DNA of 64,000 nucleotides from Labedella populi (GTDB lineage Bacteria; Actinomycetota; Actinomycetes; Actinomycetales; Microbacteriaceae): assembly GCF_004078655.1 (NCBI RefSeq), contig NZ_RZNC01000002.1, positions 544,300 through 608,299 on the forward strand. The letters are read 5' to 3'. Position 1 is the stretch's first letter. Every line of letters starts with the position of its first letter. Positions 40,023 to 48,707 of the stretch are shown in pieces. The translations under genes and the position numbers were made by a program. The notes below the pieces were generated by a model, which saw only the letters and a program-made list of their open reading frames with translations, was not told the DNA's origin and made no database searches.

Positions 40023-42956
40023 ATGACCTCTGCATCCACCGTCCGCTCCGAGTCGCCCAACAGGAGACGTCTGCCGCTCGCCGTCACGCTCGTCGTGGTC
40101 GGTGCGCTCGTCGTGGCGTTCTTCCTCTTCACGAGCCTGTACACCGACTACCTGTGGTTCTCGCAACTCGGGTACACCTCCGTCCTCACGACGCAATGGG
40201 CCGCCATCGCGGTGATGTTCGTGATCGGTTTCGTCGGTATGGCGCTCCCGGTCTGGCTCACGATCAACCTCGCGTACCGCCTGAGGCCCGTCTACGCGAA
40301 GCTCAACTCGCAGCTCGACCGCTACCAGGAGCTCGTCGAACCGCTTCGGCGGCTCGCCATGTGGGCCATCCCGGCCGTCCTCGGTCTGTTCGCGGGTCTC
40401 TCCGCGTCGAGCCGGTGGGAGGCGACTCTCCTCTGGCTGAACCGGACGGTCACGGGGTCGACCGATCCGCAGTTCGGACTGGATCTGTCGTTCTACCTGT
40501 TCGAGCTCCCGTTCTATCGCGGGGTCGTGTCGTTCGCATCGGCCGTCATCCTGATCGCTCTGCTCCTCACGGTGGCCGTCTCGTACCTCTACGGCTCGAT
40601 CCGCGTGAACGGCCGCGAACTGCGCATCTCGAAGTCGTCACGCATCCAGATCGCCGTCCTGGCGGGTCTCTACCTCCTTCTGCAGGCCGTCAGCATCTGG
40701 CTCGACCAGTACACGACCCTCACGCAGACCGGCGACCTCATCACGGGAGCGAGCTACACGGACGTCAACGCGACCATCTGGGCACGGCAGATCCTCGCGG
40801 GAATCGCCCTTCTCATCGCCCTGCTGTTCTTCGTCACGGCCTTCATCGGTCGCTGGCGCTTCCCTCTCGTGGGCACTGCCCTCCTCCTGGTCGCCTCCGT
40901 CGTCCTCGGTTCGCTCTACCCGTGGGTCGTGCAGCGCTTCACCGTCGACCCGAATGCTCGTGTGCTCGAGGCGCCGTACATCCAGCGGAACATCGACCTC
41001 ACGCGTGACGCGTTCGACGTGGCGGAGGTGGAAGAGGTGCCGTATTCGGCGACGACGGAGGCCTCTCCCGGCGCGCTGCGATCAGACGCGGAGACCACGG
41101 CCTCGATTCGGATCATCGACCCGGCTCTCGTGAGCCCGGCGGTCGCTCAGCTCGAACGGTTCAAGACCTACTACGGCTTCAACAGCGAGCTCGACGTCGA
41201 CCGCTACGACATCGACGGCGAGAGTCAGGACACCGTGATCGCGGTCCGCGAGCTACGACAGTCGGGCCTCGGAGACGGTTCCTCCTGGTACAACAACACC
41301 GTCGTCTACACACACGGCTACGGCGTCGTTGCTGCGTACGGCAATCAGCGATCGGCCGACGGGCAGCCCGTCTTCTTCGAGTCGGGCATCCCGACGAGCG
41401 GTGAACTCGGTGAGTACCAGCCCCGCATCTACTTCGGCGAGCAATCGCCCGCCTACTCGATCGTCGGCGCTCCCGAGGGAGCCGACCCGCGCGAACTCGA
41501 CTACCCGTCGGGAGAGGACGGCGAATCCGAGACCTACAACACGTTCTCCGGCGACGCCGGTCCGAAGCTCGACACCGTGTTCAACCGTCTCGTCTACGCG
41601 CTCAAGTTCCAGTCGGAGCAGATCTTCCTCTCGGACGCCGTCAACAGCGAGTCGCAGATCCTCTACGACCGCAACCCGGTCGACCGGATCCAGAAGGTGG
41701 CTCCCTACCTCACGCTCGATTCCGACCCGTACCCGAGCGTCGTTGACGGAAAGGTCGTCTGGATCGTCGATGGCTACACCACCTCCGACGCGTATCCCTA
41801 CTCGCGTACGGTGAGCCTGTCGAACTCCATCGCGGACTCGGACTCCGAGGCTCAGCGGTATGCGATCGACGACATCAACTACATCCGCAACTCGGTCAAG
41901 GCGACCGTCGACGCATACGACGGAACCGTCACGCTCTACGCCTGGGATGACGAGGATCCCGTGCTTCAGACGTGGCAGAAGATCTTCCCGTCCACGCTCA
42001 AGCCGATCAGCGAGATGTCGGGCGACCTCATGAGTCACGTGCGCTACCCGACCGACCTCTTCAAGGTCCAGCGCTCGATCCTGGGTCAGTACCACGTCAC
42101 GGACGCGGGTCGTTTCTACTCGCGTACCGACGCGTGGCAGACCCCGGCGGATCCCCAGGAGGACGCCTCGACCAACAGCCTGCAGCCGCCGTACTACCTG
42201 ACCCTGCAGATGCCGGGACAGGAGACACCGTCATTCTCGTTGTACTCCACCTTCATCCCGCGTGGAGCCTCGAGCGAGGACGCCTCGAACGTCCTCAAGG
42301 GTTACCTCGCGGTCGACGCTGACGCGGGCGGCGAGGACGGCGTCAAGGGGGAGGGGTACGGAGCCCTGCGCCTGTTGACGATGCCGGACGAGTCGACGGT
42401 TCCCGGACCCGGTCAGATGCAGAACGACTTCAATTCGGATCAGGCCGTGTCGTCGCTCATCAACATCCTGCGCCAGGGCCAGACCGACGTGCTCAACGGC
42501 AACCTGCTGACCCTCCCGGTCGGCGGTGGATTGCTTTACGTGCAGCCCGTGTACGTCCAGAGCACCGGTGAGACGAGCTACCCCGTGCTGCAGAAGGTCC
42601 TCGTGGGCTTCGGTGACGAGATCGCCTTCGAAGACACCCTCGACCAAGCACTCGATTCGCTCTTCGGCGGCGACTCGGGAGCGAGTGCCGGCGACGGCGA
42701 TGTGCCGGTCGAGGGCGGCGAGGGTGAAGGCGAGGAGACGCCGACCGAACCCACGGAGCCCGCCGACCCCGGCGACGGTTCGGAGACGCCGCCGACGGGC
42801 GCGGATGGCGAACTCGCGGCAGCCCTCGCGGAGGCCCAAGCAGCCATGGAGGCGAAGCAAGCGGCGCTCGAGGATGGCGACTTCGCGGCCTTCGGCGAAG
42901 CCGACGCCCGCCTCTCGGCTGCGGTGGAGCGAGCCCTGGAGCTCCTCGGCGGTTGA
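40023..42956 (+). CDS. UPF0182 family membrane protein
   Basis: 977 residues, function unknown, family conserved in actinobacteria (Rv3193c-like) and cyanobacteria. About seven N-terminal transmembrane helices occupy residues 18-310, with the family opening 'TSLYTDYLWFSQLGYTSVL'. A large extracytoplasmic domain follows, rich in Tyr, Asp and Ser ('FKTYYGFNSELDVDRYDI'). The C-terminal 100 residues are acidic and Pro/Glu/Ala-rich, ending in a helix 'ALAEAQAAMEAKQAALEDG'. ATG with GAAGG upstream. Confidence 0.93.
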   Translation: MTSASTVRSESPNRRRLPLAVTLVVVGALVVAFFLFTSLYTDYLWFSQLGYTSVLTTQWAAIAVMFVIGFVGMALPVWLTINLAYRLRPVYAKLNSQLDRYQELVEPLRRLAMWAIPAVLGLFAGLSASSRWEATLLWLNRTVTGSTDPQFGLDLSFYLFELPFYRGVVSFASAVILIALLLTVAVSYLYGSIRVNGRELRISKSSRIQIAVLAGLYLLLQAVSIWLDQYTTLTQTGDLITGASYTDVNATIWARQILAGIALLIALLFFVTAFIGRWRFPLVGTALLLVASVVLGSLYPWVVQRFTVDPNARVLEAPYIQRNIDLTRDAFDVAEVEEVPYSATTEASPGALRSDAETTASIRIIDPALVSPAVAQLERFKTYYGFNSELDVDRYDIDGESQDTVIAVRELRQSGLGDGSSWYNNTVVYTHGYGVVAAYGNQRSADGQPVFFESGIPTSGELGEYQPRIYFGEQSPAYSIVGAPEGADPRELDYPSGEDGESETYNTFSGDAGPKLDTVFNRLVYALKFQSEQIFLSDAVNSESQILYDRNPVDRIQKVAPYLTLDSDPYPSVVDGKVVWIVDGYTTSDAYPYSRTVSLSNSIADSDSEAQRYAIDDINYIRNSVKATVDAYDGTVTLYAWDDEDPVLQTWQKIFPSTLKPISEMSGDLMSHVRYPTDLFKVQRSILGQYHVTDAGRFYSRTDAWQTPADPQEDASTNSLQPPYYLTLQMPGQETPSFSLYSTFIPRGASSEDASNVLKGYLAVDADAGGEDGVKGEGYGALRLLTMPDESTVPGPGQMQNDFNSDQAVSSLINILRQGQTDVLNGNLLTLPVGGGLLYVQPVYVQSTGETSYPVLQKVLVGFGDEIAFEDTLDQALDSLFGGDSGASAGDGDVPVEGGEGEGEETPTEPTEPADPGDGSETPPTGADGELAAALAEAQAAMEAKQAALEDGDFAAFGEADARLSAAVERALELLGG

Positions 42957-42966
42957 CCGGATGACG

Positions 42967-42988
42967 GGGGCGGTCGGTCAACCGCCCC
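42967..42988 (+). terminator. Hairpin after the UPF0182 gene
   Basis: GGGGCGGT / ACCGCCCC, eight base pairs with a six-base loop, ten bases after the stop and before the tRNA promoter. No U-tract. Confidence 0.5.
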
Positions 42989-43007
42989 GCCCCCGCTCGT
43001 GCCTCGA

Positions 43008-43037
43008 TTCGACGCACGTCGAAAGTCGTGCTAGAGT
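43008..43037 (+). promoter_or_regulatory. Promoter of tRNA-fMet (TTCGAC-18-TAGAGT)
   Basis: -35-like TTCGAC and -10-like TAGAGT are spaced by 18 bases. Initiation would fall about six bases before the mature tRNA 5' end. Confidence 0.55.
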
Positions 43038-43049
43038 AAATTCTTGTGC

Positions 43050-43123
43050 CGCGGGGTGGAGCAGTTCGGTAGCTCGCTGGGCTCATAACCCAGAGGTCGT
43101 AGGTTCAAATCCTGCCCCCGCAA
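43050..43123 (+). tRNA. Initiator tRNA-fMet (CAT anticodon)
   Basis: Complete cloverleaf: acceptor CGCGGGG/CCCCGCA, D-stem GAGC/GCTC, anticodon stem CTGGG/CCCAG with loop CTCATAA (anticodon CAT), T-stem GTAGG/CCTGC with loop TTCAAAT, discriminator A. The C1-A72 mismatch and the three G-C pairs of the anticodon stem are the bacterial initiator identity elements, so this is fMet rather than elongator Met or Ile2. The CCA end is not encoded (CAA follows). Confidence 0.97.
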
Positions 43124-43130
43124 CAAAGAA

Positions 43131-43166
43131 GGCCCGGAATCATTACGATTCCGGGCCTTTTCTTGT
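43131..43166 (+). terminator. Intrinsic terminator of tRNA-fMet
   Basis: Eleven-base-pair perfect stem GGCCCGGAATC / GATTCCGGGCC with loop ATTAC, followed by TTTTCTTGT. One of the few U-tailed terminators in the window. Its 3' arm and tail are repeated downstream. Confidence 0.9.
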
Positions 43167-43205
43167 CCTCGGGCCTTTTCTTGTCCTCGGGCCTTTTCTT
43201 GTCCC
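43152..43205 (+). repeat. Three 18-base tandem copies of the terminator 3' arm and tail
   Basis: CGGGCCTTTTCTTGTCCT occurs three times head to tail (43152, 43170 and 43188), the first copy being part of the terminator. Degenerate copies (GAGGGTCTTTCCTTCG, CAGGGTCTTTTCG) continue to about 43255. The remaining gap to 43420 is GC-rich and shows no gene apart from the topoisomerase promoter. Confidence 0.9.
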
Positions 43206-43408
43206 CGGGTCTGTCTTCGCTGAGGGTCTTTCCTTCGCTCAGGGTCTTTTCGCTCTCCGAGCTCTTCTTCTCTTCGGGGCCTCTCCGGTCGGTCCTCGTC
43301 GTCTCGGCTTCGGCGCCGACGTCTTCCCCGCGGGTGTGCTCGGGAGCCGCTCCTATAGCAGCCGGGGCGCCCGCGCGCACGGGGCGGCGGCCGGCGCGCC
43401 CGCGCGCC

Positions 43409-43414
43409 TACTGT
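43409..43414 (+). promoter_or_regulatory. -10 element (TACTGT), leaderless, topoisomerase IB gene
   Basis: TACTGT, six bases, then ATG at 43421. The in-frame starts further upstream lie in repeat DNA and are rejected. Confidence 0.5.
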
Positions 43415-43420
43415 GACGGC

Positions 43421-44413
43421 ATGGTCAGGTTGCGTCGAAGCGTCGCGTCAGGCCCCGGTTGGACGCGTCGTCGTTCAGGCCGGGGATTCCGGTACCTCGA
43501 TGAGCAAGGACGGACGATCACTGACCCGGAGGCGCGAGGCCGGATCATGGATCTCGTCATCCCTCCGGCCTGGTCGGACGTATGGATCTCGCCCTATCCC
43601 AACGGGCACATCCAAGCCGTCGGGACGGACGCCGCCGGTCGCCGACAGTACATCTATCACGAGACCTGGCGCGAGAAGCAGGATGTCGCGAAGTTCGAGC
43701 GCTGCCTCGACCTCGCGGAGTCGCTTCCCGGTGTGCGCCCGACGGTCACGCGGCATCTCCGCGGCGACCCGACCTCGCGCGACGCGGTGCTCGCGGCCAT
43801 GTTCCGTATCCTCGATTCGGCAGCGCCGCGGATCGGCGGCGACCGGTACGCCGACGAGAACGGCTCGTACGGCCTGTCCACGCTGCTGGGTCAGCACCTG
43901 CTCCTGTCGGGGGACCTCGTGACACTGCACTTCCCGGGCAAGAGTTCTCAGCAGTGGCACTCGGAGATCCTCGACTCCGACCTCGCCGACGTCCTCCGGG
44001 CGCTCAGGCGGCGCCGCGGCAAGGCGTCGCGGGTGTTCGCGTGGAAGACGGGGAGGCGTTGGAAGACGCTCTCGGCCGAGGACGCGAACGACTACATCCG
44101 AGGGCTCGTCGGCGAACACTTCAGCGCCAAGGACTTTCGAACGCTGCACGGGTCGTCCGTCGCGGCGCAATCGCTCGCGCGCAGCGGGCCGGAGGAGACC
44201 ATGACGGGCCGCAAGAAGGCAGTCGTCGCTGCGGTGAAGGAGGCATCGAGTCACCTCGGGAACACCCCGACGATCGCGCGCTCGAGCTACATCGACCCCC
44301 GGGTGCTGACCCTGTACGAGAACGGCCGGACTGCCAGGCCCGCCCGCGGCCACGCGGGGGAGGTCGCCCTCGTCGAGCTCTTGCGTCCGGGCGCCGCCGA
44401 GGTCATCGAGTAG
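43421..44413 (+). CDS. DNA topoisomerase IB (bacterial/poxvirus-like)
   Basis: 330 residues. Relaxes supercoils through a 3'-phosphotyrosyl intermediate. The catalytic tyrosine is Y290 in 'ARSSYIDPRVL'. The N-terminal DNA-binding domain has 'GFRYLDEQGRTI', 'RIMDLVIPPAWSDVWISP' and 'HIQAVGTDAAGRRQYIYH', and the catalytic core has 'FSAKDFRTLHGSSVAA'. Length and motifs match bacterial type IB enzymes acquired in many actinobacteria and proteobacteria. It stands alone, convergent with an aminotransferase gene seven bases away. Confidence 0.95.
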   Translation: MVRLRRSVASGPGWTRRRSGRGFRYLDEQGRTITDPEARGRIMDLVIPPAWSDVWISPYPNGHIQAVGTDAAGRRQYIYHETWREKQDVAKFERCLDLAESLPGVRPTVTRHLRGDPTSRDAVLAAMFRILDSAAPRIGGDRYADENGSYGLSTLLGQHLLLSGDLVTLHFPGKSSQQWHSEILDSDLADVLRALRRRRGKASRVFAWKTGRRWKTLSAEDANDYIRGLVGEHFSAKDFRTLHGSSVAAQSLARSGPEETMTGRKKAVVAAVKEASSHLGNTPTIARSSYIDPRVLTLYENGRTARPARGHAGEVALVELLRPGAAEVIE

Positions 44414-44419
44414 GCCTCG

Positions 44420-45619
44420 TCAGCCCGCGAGTCGCCGCAGCCCGCTCGCCGCCGCGTCGAGCACCGGGCGGCGCTTGCAGAATGCGAACCGGACGAGCGA
44501 CGCGTAGTCGGAGCGATTCGTCTCGCCGACGAATGCCGACACGGGTACGGCGACGACGCCGGCGAGGCGGGGGAGCGCGAGACACAGCTCACGTGCGTCG
44601 GCGAAACCGAGCGGGCGCGCGTCCGCGACGACGAAGTAGGAGCCGTCCGGGACGGATACGTCGAAACCGGCGGTTCGGAGACCACCGACGAGGATGTCGC
44701 GCCTCGCCTCGAGTTCACGAGCGATCCCGTCGAACACCTCCTCCCCGAGGTCGAGACCCCGCGCGATGGCGGGTTGGAAGGGTGAGGCGTTCACGTACGT
44801 GAGGAACTGCTTCACGGTGAGGATCGCCGTGACGACCTCGGGAGGAGCGGTGAGCCATCCCACCTTCCAGCCGGTCGTGTTGAACGTCTTGCCCCCGGAG
44901 GACACCGTGACGGTGCGCTCCCGGCCTCCCGGCATCGACGCGATCGGGGTGTGCGGTTTCTCGAATGTGAGGTGCTCGTACACCTCGTCCGTCAGGAGGA
45001 AGGCGTCATGCCGATGGGCGAGCTCGATGAGGAGCTCTCGCGTCTCCCGATCGAAGGTCGTCCCGGTGGGGTTGTGGGGGTCGTTGATGATGATGACGCG
45101 CGTCCGGTCTCCGACGGCTTTCCGGAGATCGTCGGGGTCAGGCCGGAAATCGGGCCAGCGGAGCGGAACCGGAACGAGGCGAGCGCCGGCGAGTGCGACC
45201 AGCCCGGCATAGGCGTCGTAGAACGGTTCGAATACGACGACCTCATCGCCCGGTTCCGTGAGGGCGAGGATCGACGCGGCCAGGGCCTCGGTGGCCCCGG
45301 CGGTGACGAGCACCTCGGTCTCCGGGTCGACGGCCATGCCGTAGAAGCGATGTTGATGCCGCGCGATCGCGTGGAGCAGGTCCGGGACACCACGACCCGG
45401 GGGGTATTGGTTGAGCCCAGCCGCGATGGCCTCGTGCGCCGCCGTGAGGACCTCGACAGGCCCGTCCTCATCCGGGAAGCCCTGGCCGAGGTTGATCGCG
45501 CCGCTGCGCGCAGCGAGCGCACTCATCTCGGCGAAGATCGTCGGTGCGGTCGTTCCGTCGGCGCGCAGAAGGCCCGCTCCAGCGGCGGTCCGGCGCCACG
45601 GACCCGTCGGTGTCATCAT
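44420..45619 (-). CDS. PLP-dependent class I/II aminotransferase
   Basis: 399 residues, fold-type I. The lysine is in 'VSSGGKTFNTTGWKVGW', which with 'NDPHNPTGTTFDRE' and 'LTDEVYEHLTF' resembles methionine, kynurenine and C-terminal DapC-like (Rv0858c) aminotransferases. 'GSYFVVADARPLG' and 'RFAFCKRRPVLDAA' complete the family pattern. The amino donor cannot be assigned, and because a separate dapC exists at 4.2 kb I do not call this dapC. Of two adjacent ATGs the first (45619) is chosen because TACGCT lies six bases upstream. Confidence 0.85.
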   Translation of the reverse strand: MMTPTGPWRRTAAGAGLLRADGTTAPTIFAEMSALAARSGAINLGQGFPDEDGPVEVLTAAHEAIAAGLNQYPPGRGVPDLLHAIARHQHRFYGMAVDPETEVLVTAGATEALAASILALTEPGDEVVVFEPFYDAYAGLVALAGARLVPVPLRWPDFRPDPDDLRKAVGDRTRVIIINDPHNPTGTTFDRETRELLIELAHRHDAFLLTDEVYEHLTFEKPHTPIASMPGGRERTVTVSSGGKTFNTTGWKVGWLTAPPEVVTAILTVKQFLTYVNASPFQPAIARGLDLGEEVFDGIARELEARRDILVGGLRTAGFDVSVPDGSYFVVADARPLGFADARELCLALPRLAGVVAVPVSAFVGETNRSDYASLVRFAFCKRRPVLDAAASGLRRLAG

Positions 45620-45625
45620 GCGTTC

Positions 45626-45631
45626 AGCGTA
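45626..45631 (-). promoter_or_regulatory. -10 element (TACGCT), leaderless, aminotransferase gene
   Basis: On the minus strand TACGCT is followed by six bases and ATG. The remaining divergent gap to the htrA-like gene (229 bases) has no other recognisable element except a Shine-Dalgarno at its right end. Confidence 0.45.
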
Positions 45632-45848
45632 GCCATGCGAGAGGGGAACGAAACGTCCGCCGTCACCGGGGCCCGAGCTGTCAAGGGAGCACCCGCGAGC
45701 CGCCGGCGTCTGCGATCCTCGATTGAGGTCGAGGTACATCGTCGTGGAGCAGGGATTCGGCGGGGGCAAAGGCCGCTCACAGACATGGTCGACCAAACGT
45801 CCAGACTCGGGGACGAAGCTTACGTCGGTTGGAAAAAGGAGAACACAC

Positions 45849-47489
45849 ATGACCGAGAACACCACCGGCTCGAACGAACCGGTTTCGGAGAACCACGCTG
45901 ACGGAACGGAGCCGATGCGCCCCACTGGTTCGCCCGACGCCACAGCCGGTGCATCGGGTTCCGCCCCCTCGTCGGATTCTCACGGCCACGGCGGATGGCC
46001 CGCCGATGTGCCGCCTCGTCCCGCGGACCCCTCCATCACTCCGCACGTCTCGGGCACCGGTCACGTCGTGCCTCCGGCGGCGAACGGAACGGCCGCGTTC
46101 GCGGCCCCGTCGGCACCGACCCACTCCGCCTACGCACCCGGAGCCGCGAGTGCGGGGGCGGGACGGCCCGGAGATCACCGCGACTGGCACCCTCAGGCCG
46201 GAGGTCAGCCCACCGGCCCGTCCGTCTCCCGTGACGCATTCGGCAACCCCACGTACTCCGTGCCGACTCCACAGGGCTCGCGTTCCACGACCAAGCGGCG
46301 GGGGTCGACCATGCTCGTCGCGGGACTCGCGATCGGGGCGCTCGTGGGAGGCGCATCGGGCGCCGGCACCTTCGCGCTCGTGAACGGCCTACAGTCGCCC
46401 GCCGCCGTGACGTCGAGCGCCGGGGGAACCCAGAACGTCACGATCAACGACACCAACTCCGTGAACCGGACCACCGCCGTCGCCGCGAAGGCGTCGCCGA
46501 GCGTCGTCACGATCGCGGTCGCGGGAAGCGAGGGAGCCGGGACCGGTTCCGGCATCATCCTGAGCGACGACGGCTACGTCCTCACGAACAACCACGTCGT
46601 GACCCTCGACGGGAGCGTGTCCGATCCGTCCATCCAGGTGACCGACAACAGTGGCCGGTTGTACAGCGCGACCATCGTCGGCACGGACCCCGTCTTCGAC
46701 CTCGCCGTCATCAAGCTCGGGGATGCCGAGGGGCTGACCTCCATGGAGTTCGCCGACTCGTCGAACCTCAACGTCGGAGACACCGTCGTCGCGATCGGGG
46801 CACCTCTTGGACTGGCCGGAACGGTCACGGATGGAATCGTCAGTGCCCTCAACCGCAGCATCACGGTGGCCTCGTCGGCCGTCCCGGACACCACCGAGGG
46901 CGAGGACGGCAGTGACGGCGGAGGCCAGTGGGGCTTCGAGATCCCCGGCCAGGAGGACCAGGGGTCGCAAGCGACGTCGTCCATCTCCCTCCCCGTGGTC
47001 CAGACCGACGCGGCGATCAACCCGGGGAACTCCGGAGGCGCGCTCGTCGACGACAACGGAGAGCTCATCGGCGTCAACGTCGCGATCGCGAGCGCCGGTA
47101 GCTCCTCGACCGAGCAGTCGGGCAGCATCGGCGTCGGCTTCGCCATCCCGTCGAACGTCGCCGAGCGCATCGCGAACGAGATCATCGACGAGGGGGAGGC
47201 CAGCCACGGACTCCTCGGCGCGACGGTCGGCGACTCGTCGACTGTCGAGGGAAGCAACGTGGCCGGCGCGGTCATCAACGAGGTGACGTCGGGCGGAGCC
47301 GCTCAGGAAGCAGGTATCCAATCCGGTGACGTCGTGACCGCGTTCAACGGCGTTCCCATCACGGGCGCGACCGACCTGACGGCCCAAGTGCGTGCTCTCG
47401 CCGCGGGAGCCACGGCGACGGTGGTGTACCAGCGCGACGGTCAGGAGTACACCGTCGACGTGACGCTCGGCGAGCTCCACCTGCAATAG
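45849..47489 (+). CDS. HtrA/DegP-like S1C serine protease with PDZ domain
   Basis: 546 residues. A 150-residue Pro/Ala/Ser-rich cytoplasmic N-terminus leads into one membrane helix (about residues 155-180), then an extracytoplasmic chymotrypsin-like domain and one PDZ domain. The catalytic triad is H249 in 'LTNNHVV', D284 in 'DPVFDLAVIKL' and S395 in 'NPGNSGGALVDDNGELIG'. It probably degrades or refolds damaged envelope proteins. ATG with AAAGGAG nine bases upstream. Followed by a hairpin. Confidence 0.95.
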   Translation: MTENTTGSNEPVSENHADGTEPMRPTGSPDATAGASGSAPSSDSHGHGGWPADVPPRPADPSITPHVSGTGHVVPPAANGTAAFAAPSAPTHSAYAPGAASAGAGRPGDHRDWHPQAGGQPTGPSVSRDAFGNPTYSVPTPQGSRSTTKRRGSTMLVAGLAIGALVGGASGAGTFALVNGLQSPAAVTSSAGGTQNVTINDTNSVNRTTAVAAKASPSVVTIAVAGSEGAGTGSGIILSDDGYVLTNNHVVTLDGSVSDPSIQVTDNSGRLYSATIVGTDPVFDLAVIKLGDAEGLTSMEFADSSNLNVGDTVVAIGAPLGLAGTVTDGIVSALNRSITVASSAVPDTTEGEDGSDGGGQWGFEIPGQEDQGSQATSSISLPVVQTDAAINPGNSGGALVDDNGELIGVNVAIASAGSSSTEQSGSIGVGFAIPSNVAERIANEIIDEGEASHGLLGATVGDSSTVEGSNVAGAVINEVTSGGAAQEAGIQSGDVVTAFNGVPITGATDLTAQVRALAAGATATVVYQRDGQEYTVDVTLGELHLQ

Positions 47490-47504
47490 GCGAGCGGATC
47501 GCCG

Positions 47505-47539
47505 GAACGGCCGCGTCGACTCGATCGATGCGGCCGTTC
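47505..47539 (+). terminator. Hairpin after the htrA-like gene
   Basis: GAACGGCCGC / GCGGCCGTTC, ten perfect base pairs around a 15-base loop that itself contains the palindrome TCGATCGA. There is no U-tract. Confidence 0.5.
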
Positions 47540-47606
47540 GCGTCCCGTCCGCACCCCCCCCGCCGAAGATCGCGCGGCGCCCCCTGATAAGCTCGGGCGC
47601 ACCGAA

Positions 47607-48707
47607 ATGCGAGTGGAGACCATGGAACGACCGCGGCGAGAAGAGCCGGCCACGGCTCGGCCGGGCGTCTCCTACGTCATGCCGGTGCTCAACGACGTCA
47701 CGCACGTCGGAGCGGCCGTGCAGAGCCTCCTCGATCAGGACTATGACGGCGAGTTCGACGTCGTCGTCGCCGTCGGGCCGTCGATCGATGGGACGAACGA
47801 GCTCGTCGAGGAGATGGGCCGCGCCGACGGGCGCATCACGGTCGTCGACAACCCCGCGGGTTCGACGCCATCGGGACTCAACATCGCGATCCGTGCATCG
47901 CGGCACCCGATCGTGATCCGTGTCGACGCGCACTCCGTCCTTCCCACCGACTATGCGCGCATCGCGGTGGAGACGATCGAGCGGACCGGCGCGGACAACG
48001 TCGGCGGCATCATGGACGCGCACGGTACCACGGCCTTCGAGAAGGCCGTGGCGCGGGCCTACGGCTCGCGAATCGGGCTCGGGGGTACTCCGCACCACGT
48101 CGGCGGCGCGGAAGGGCCGGCCGACACCGTCTACCTCGGCGTCTTCCGGCGCAGTGCCCTCGAGAGGGTCGGGCTCTTCGACGAGCGCATCAAGCGCGGC
48201 CAGGACTGGGAACTCAACGAGCGCATCCGCTCGACCGGCGGCACCGTCTGGTTCACCCCCGACTTGCGCGTCACGTACCGACCGCGGTCGAGCCTCTCCC
48301 GACTCGGTCGACAGTTCTTTTCCACCGGGCTGTGGCGCGGCGAACTCACGCGGCTCATCCCGTCCTCTCGGAGCCTGCGCTATTTCGCGCCTCCGGTCCT
48401 CGTGGTCGGGGTCTCGCTGGGTGTGATCCTCGGTGCGATCGGGCTCGCGCTCGGCGTCGCCGGCCACAGTGTCCCCGTGCTGCTGCTCGGGTGGGCCGCA
48501 CCTCTCGCCTATGCGGTGATCGTGCTCCTCGCCGCCGTCCTCGTCGCGCGCCGGGACGGCGCCGCGACGTTCGCCTGGTTTCTCGTAGTGTTGCCGTGTA
48601 TCCACTTCTGCTGGGGGATCGGTTTCGTTCTCGGTTACCTCTCCCTCGCGAGCAACATCGCGGCGCAGGCGTACAAGAAGGGCGCGAGTGACACACGAAT
48701 CGGTTGA
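47607..48707 (+). CDS. GT2 glycosyltransferase with C-terminal membrane helices
   Basis: 366 residues (or 361 from the ATG at 47622, which has GGAG upstream). The GT-A domain shows 'SYVMPVLNDVTHVGAAVQSL', nucleotide-binding 'VAVGPSIDGTNELV', the 'IRVDAHSVLP' DXD-like segment and 'RGQDWELNERIRSTGG' as acceptor motif. Three or four C-terminal helices follow (about 265-360). Similar to ExoA-type succinoglycan-like enzymes. First gene of the surface-polymer cluster. Overlaps the next gene by 20 bases. Confidence 0.88.
   Translation: MRVETMERPRREEPATARPGVSYVMPVLNDVTHVGAAVQSLLDQDYDGEFDVVVAVGPSIDGTNELVEEMGRADGRITVVDNPAGSTPSGLNIAIRASRHPIVIRVDAHSVLPTDYARIAVETIERTGADNVGGIMDAHGTTAFEKAVARAYGSRIGLGGTPHHVGGAEGPADTVYLGVFRRSALERVGLFDERIKRGQDWELNERIRSTGGTVWFTPDLRVTYRPRSSLSRLGRQFFSTGLWRGELTRLIPSSRSLRYFAPPVLVVGVSLGVILGAIGLALGVAGHSVPVLLLGWAAPLAYAVIVLLAAVLVARRDGAATFAWFLVVLPCIHFCWGIGFVLGYLSLASNIAAQAYKKGASDTRIG

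Noticed and set aside
43105..43380. Minus-strand open frame with repeated KKRPED-type lysine-rich units
   Set aside because: It begins in GC-rich spacer, crosses the tRNA terminator and ends inside the 3' part of the tRNA. The apparent peptide repeat is the reverse reading of the 18-base terminator-arm repeat.
44420..45619. Second dapC
   Set aside because: It resembles Rv0858c-type aminotransferases that have been called DapC, but a better dapC with dapD/dapE nearby exists at 4183-5292 and the active-site context is closer to methionine/kynurenine aminotransferases.
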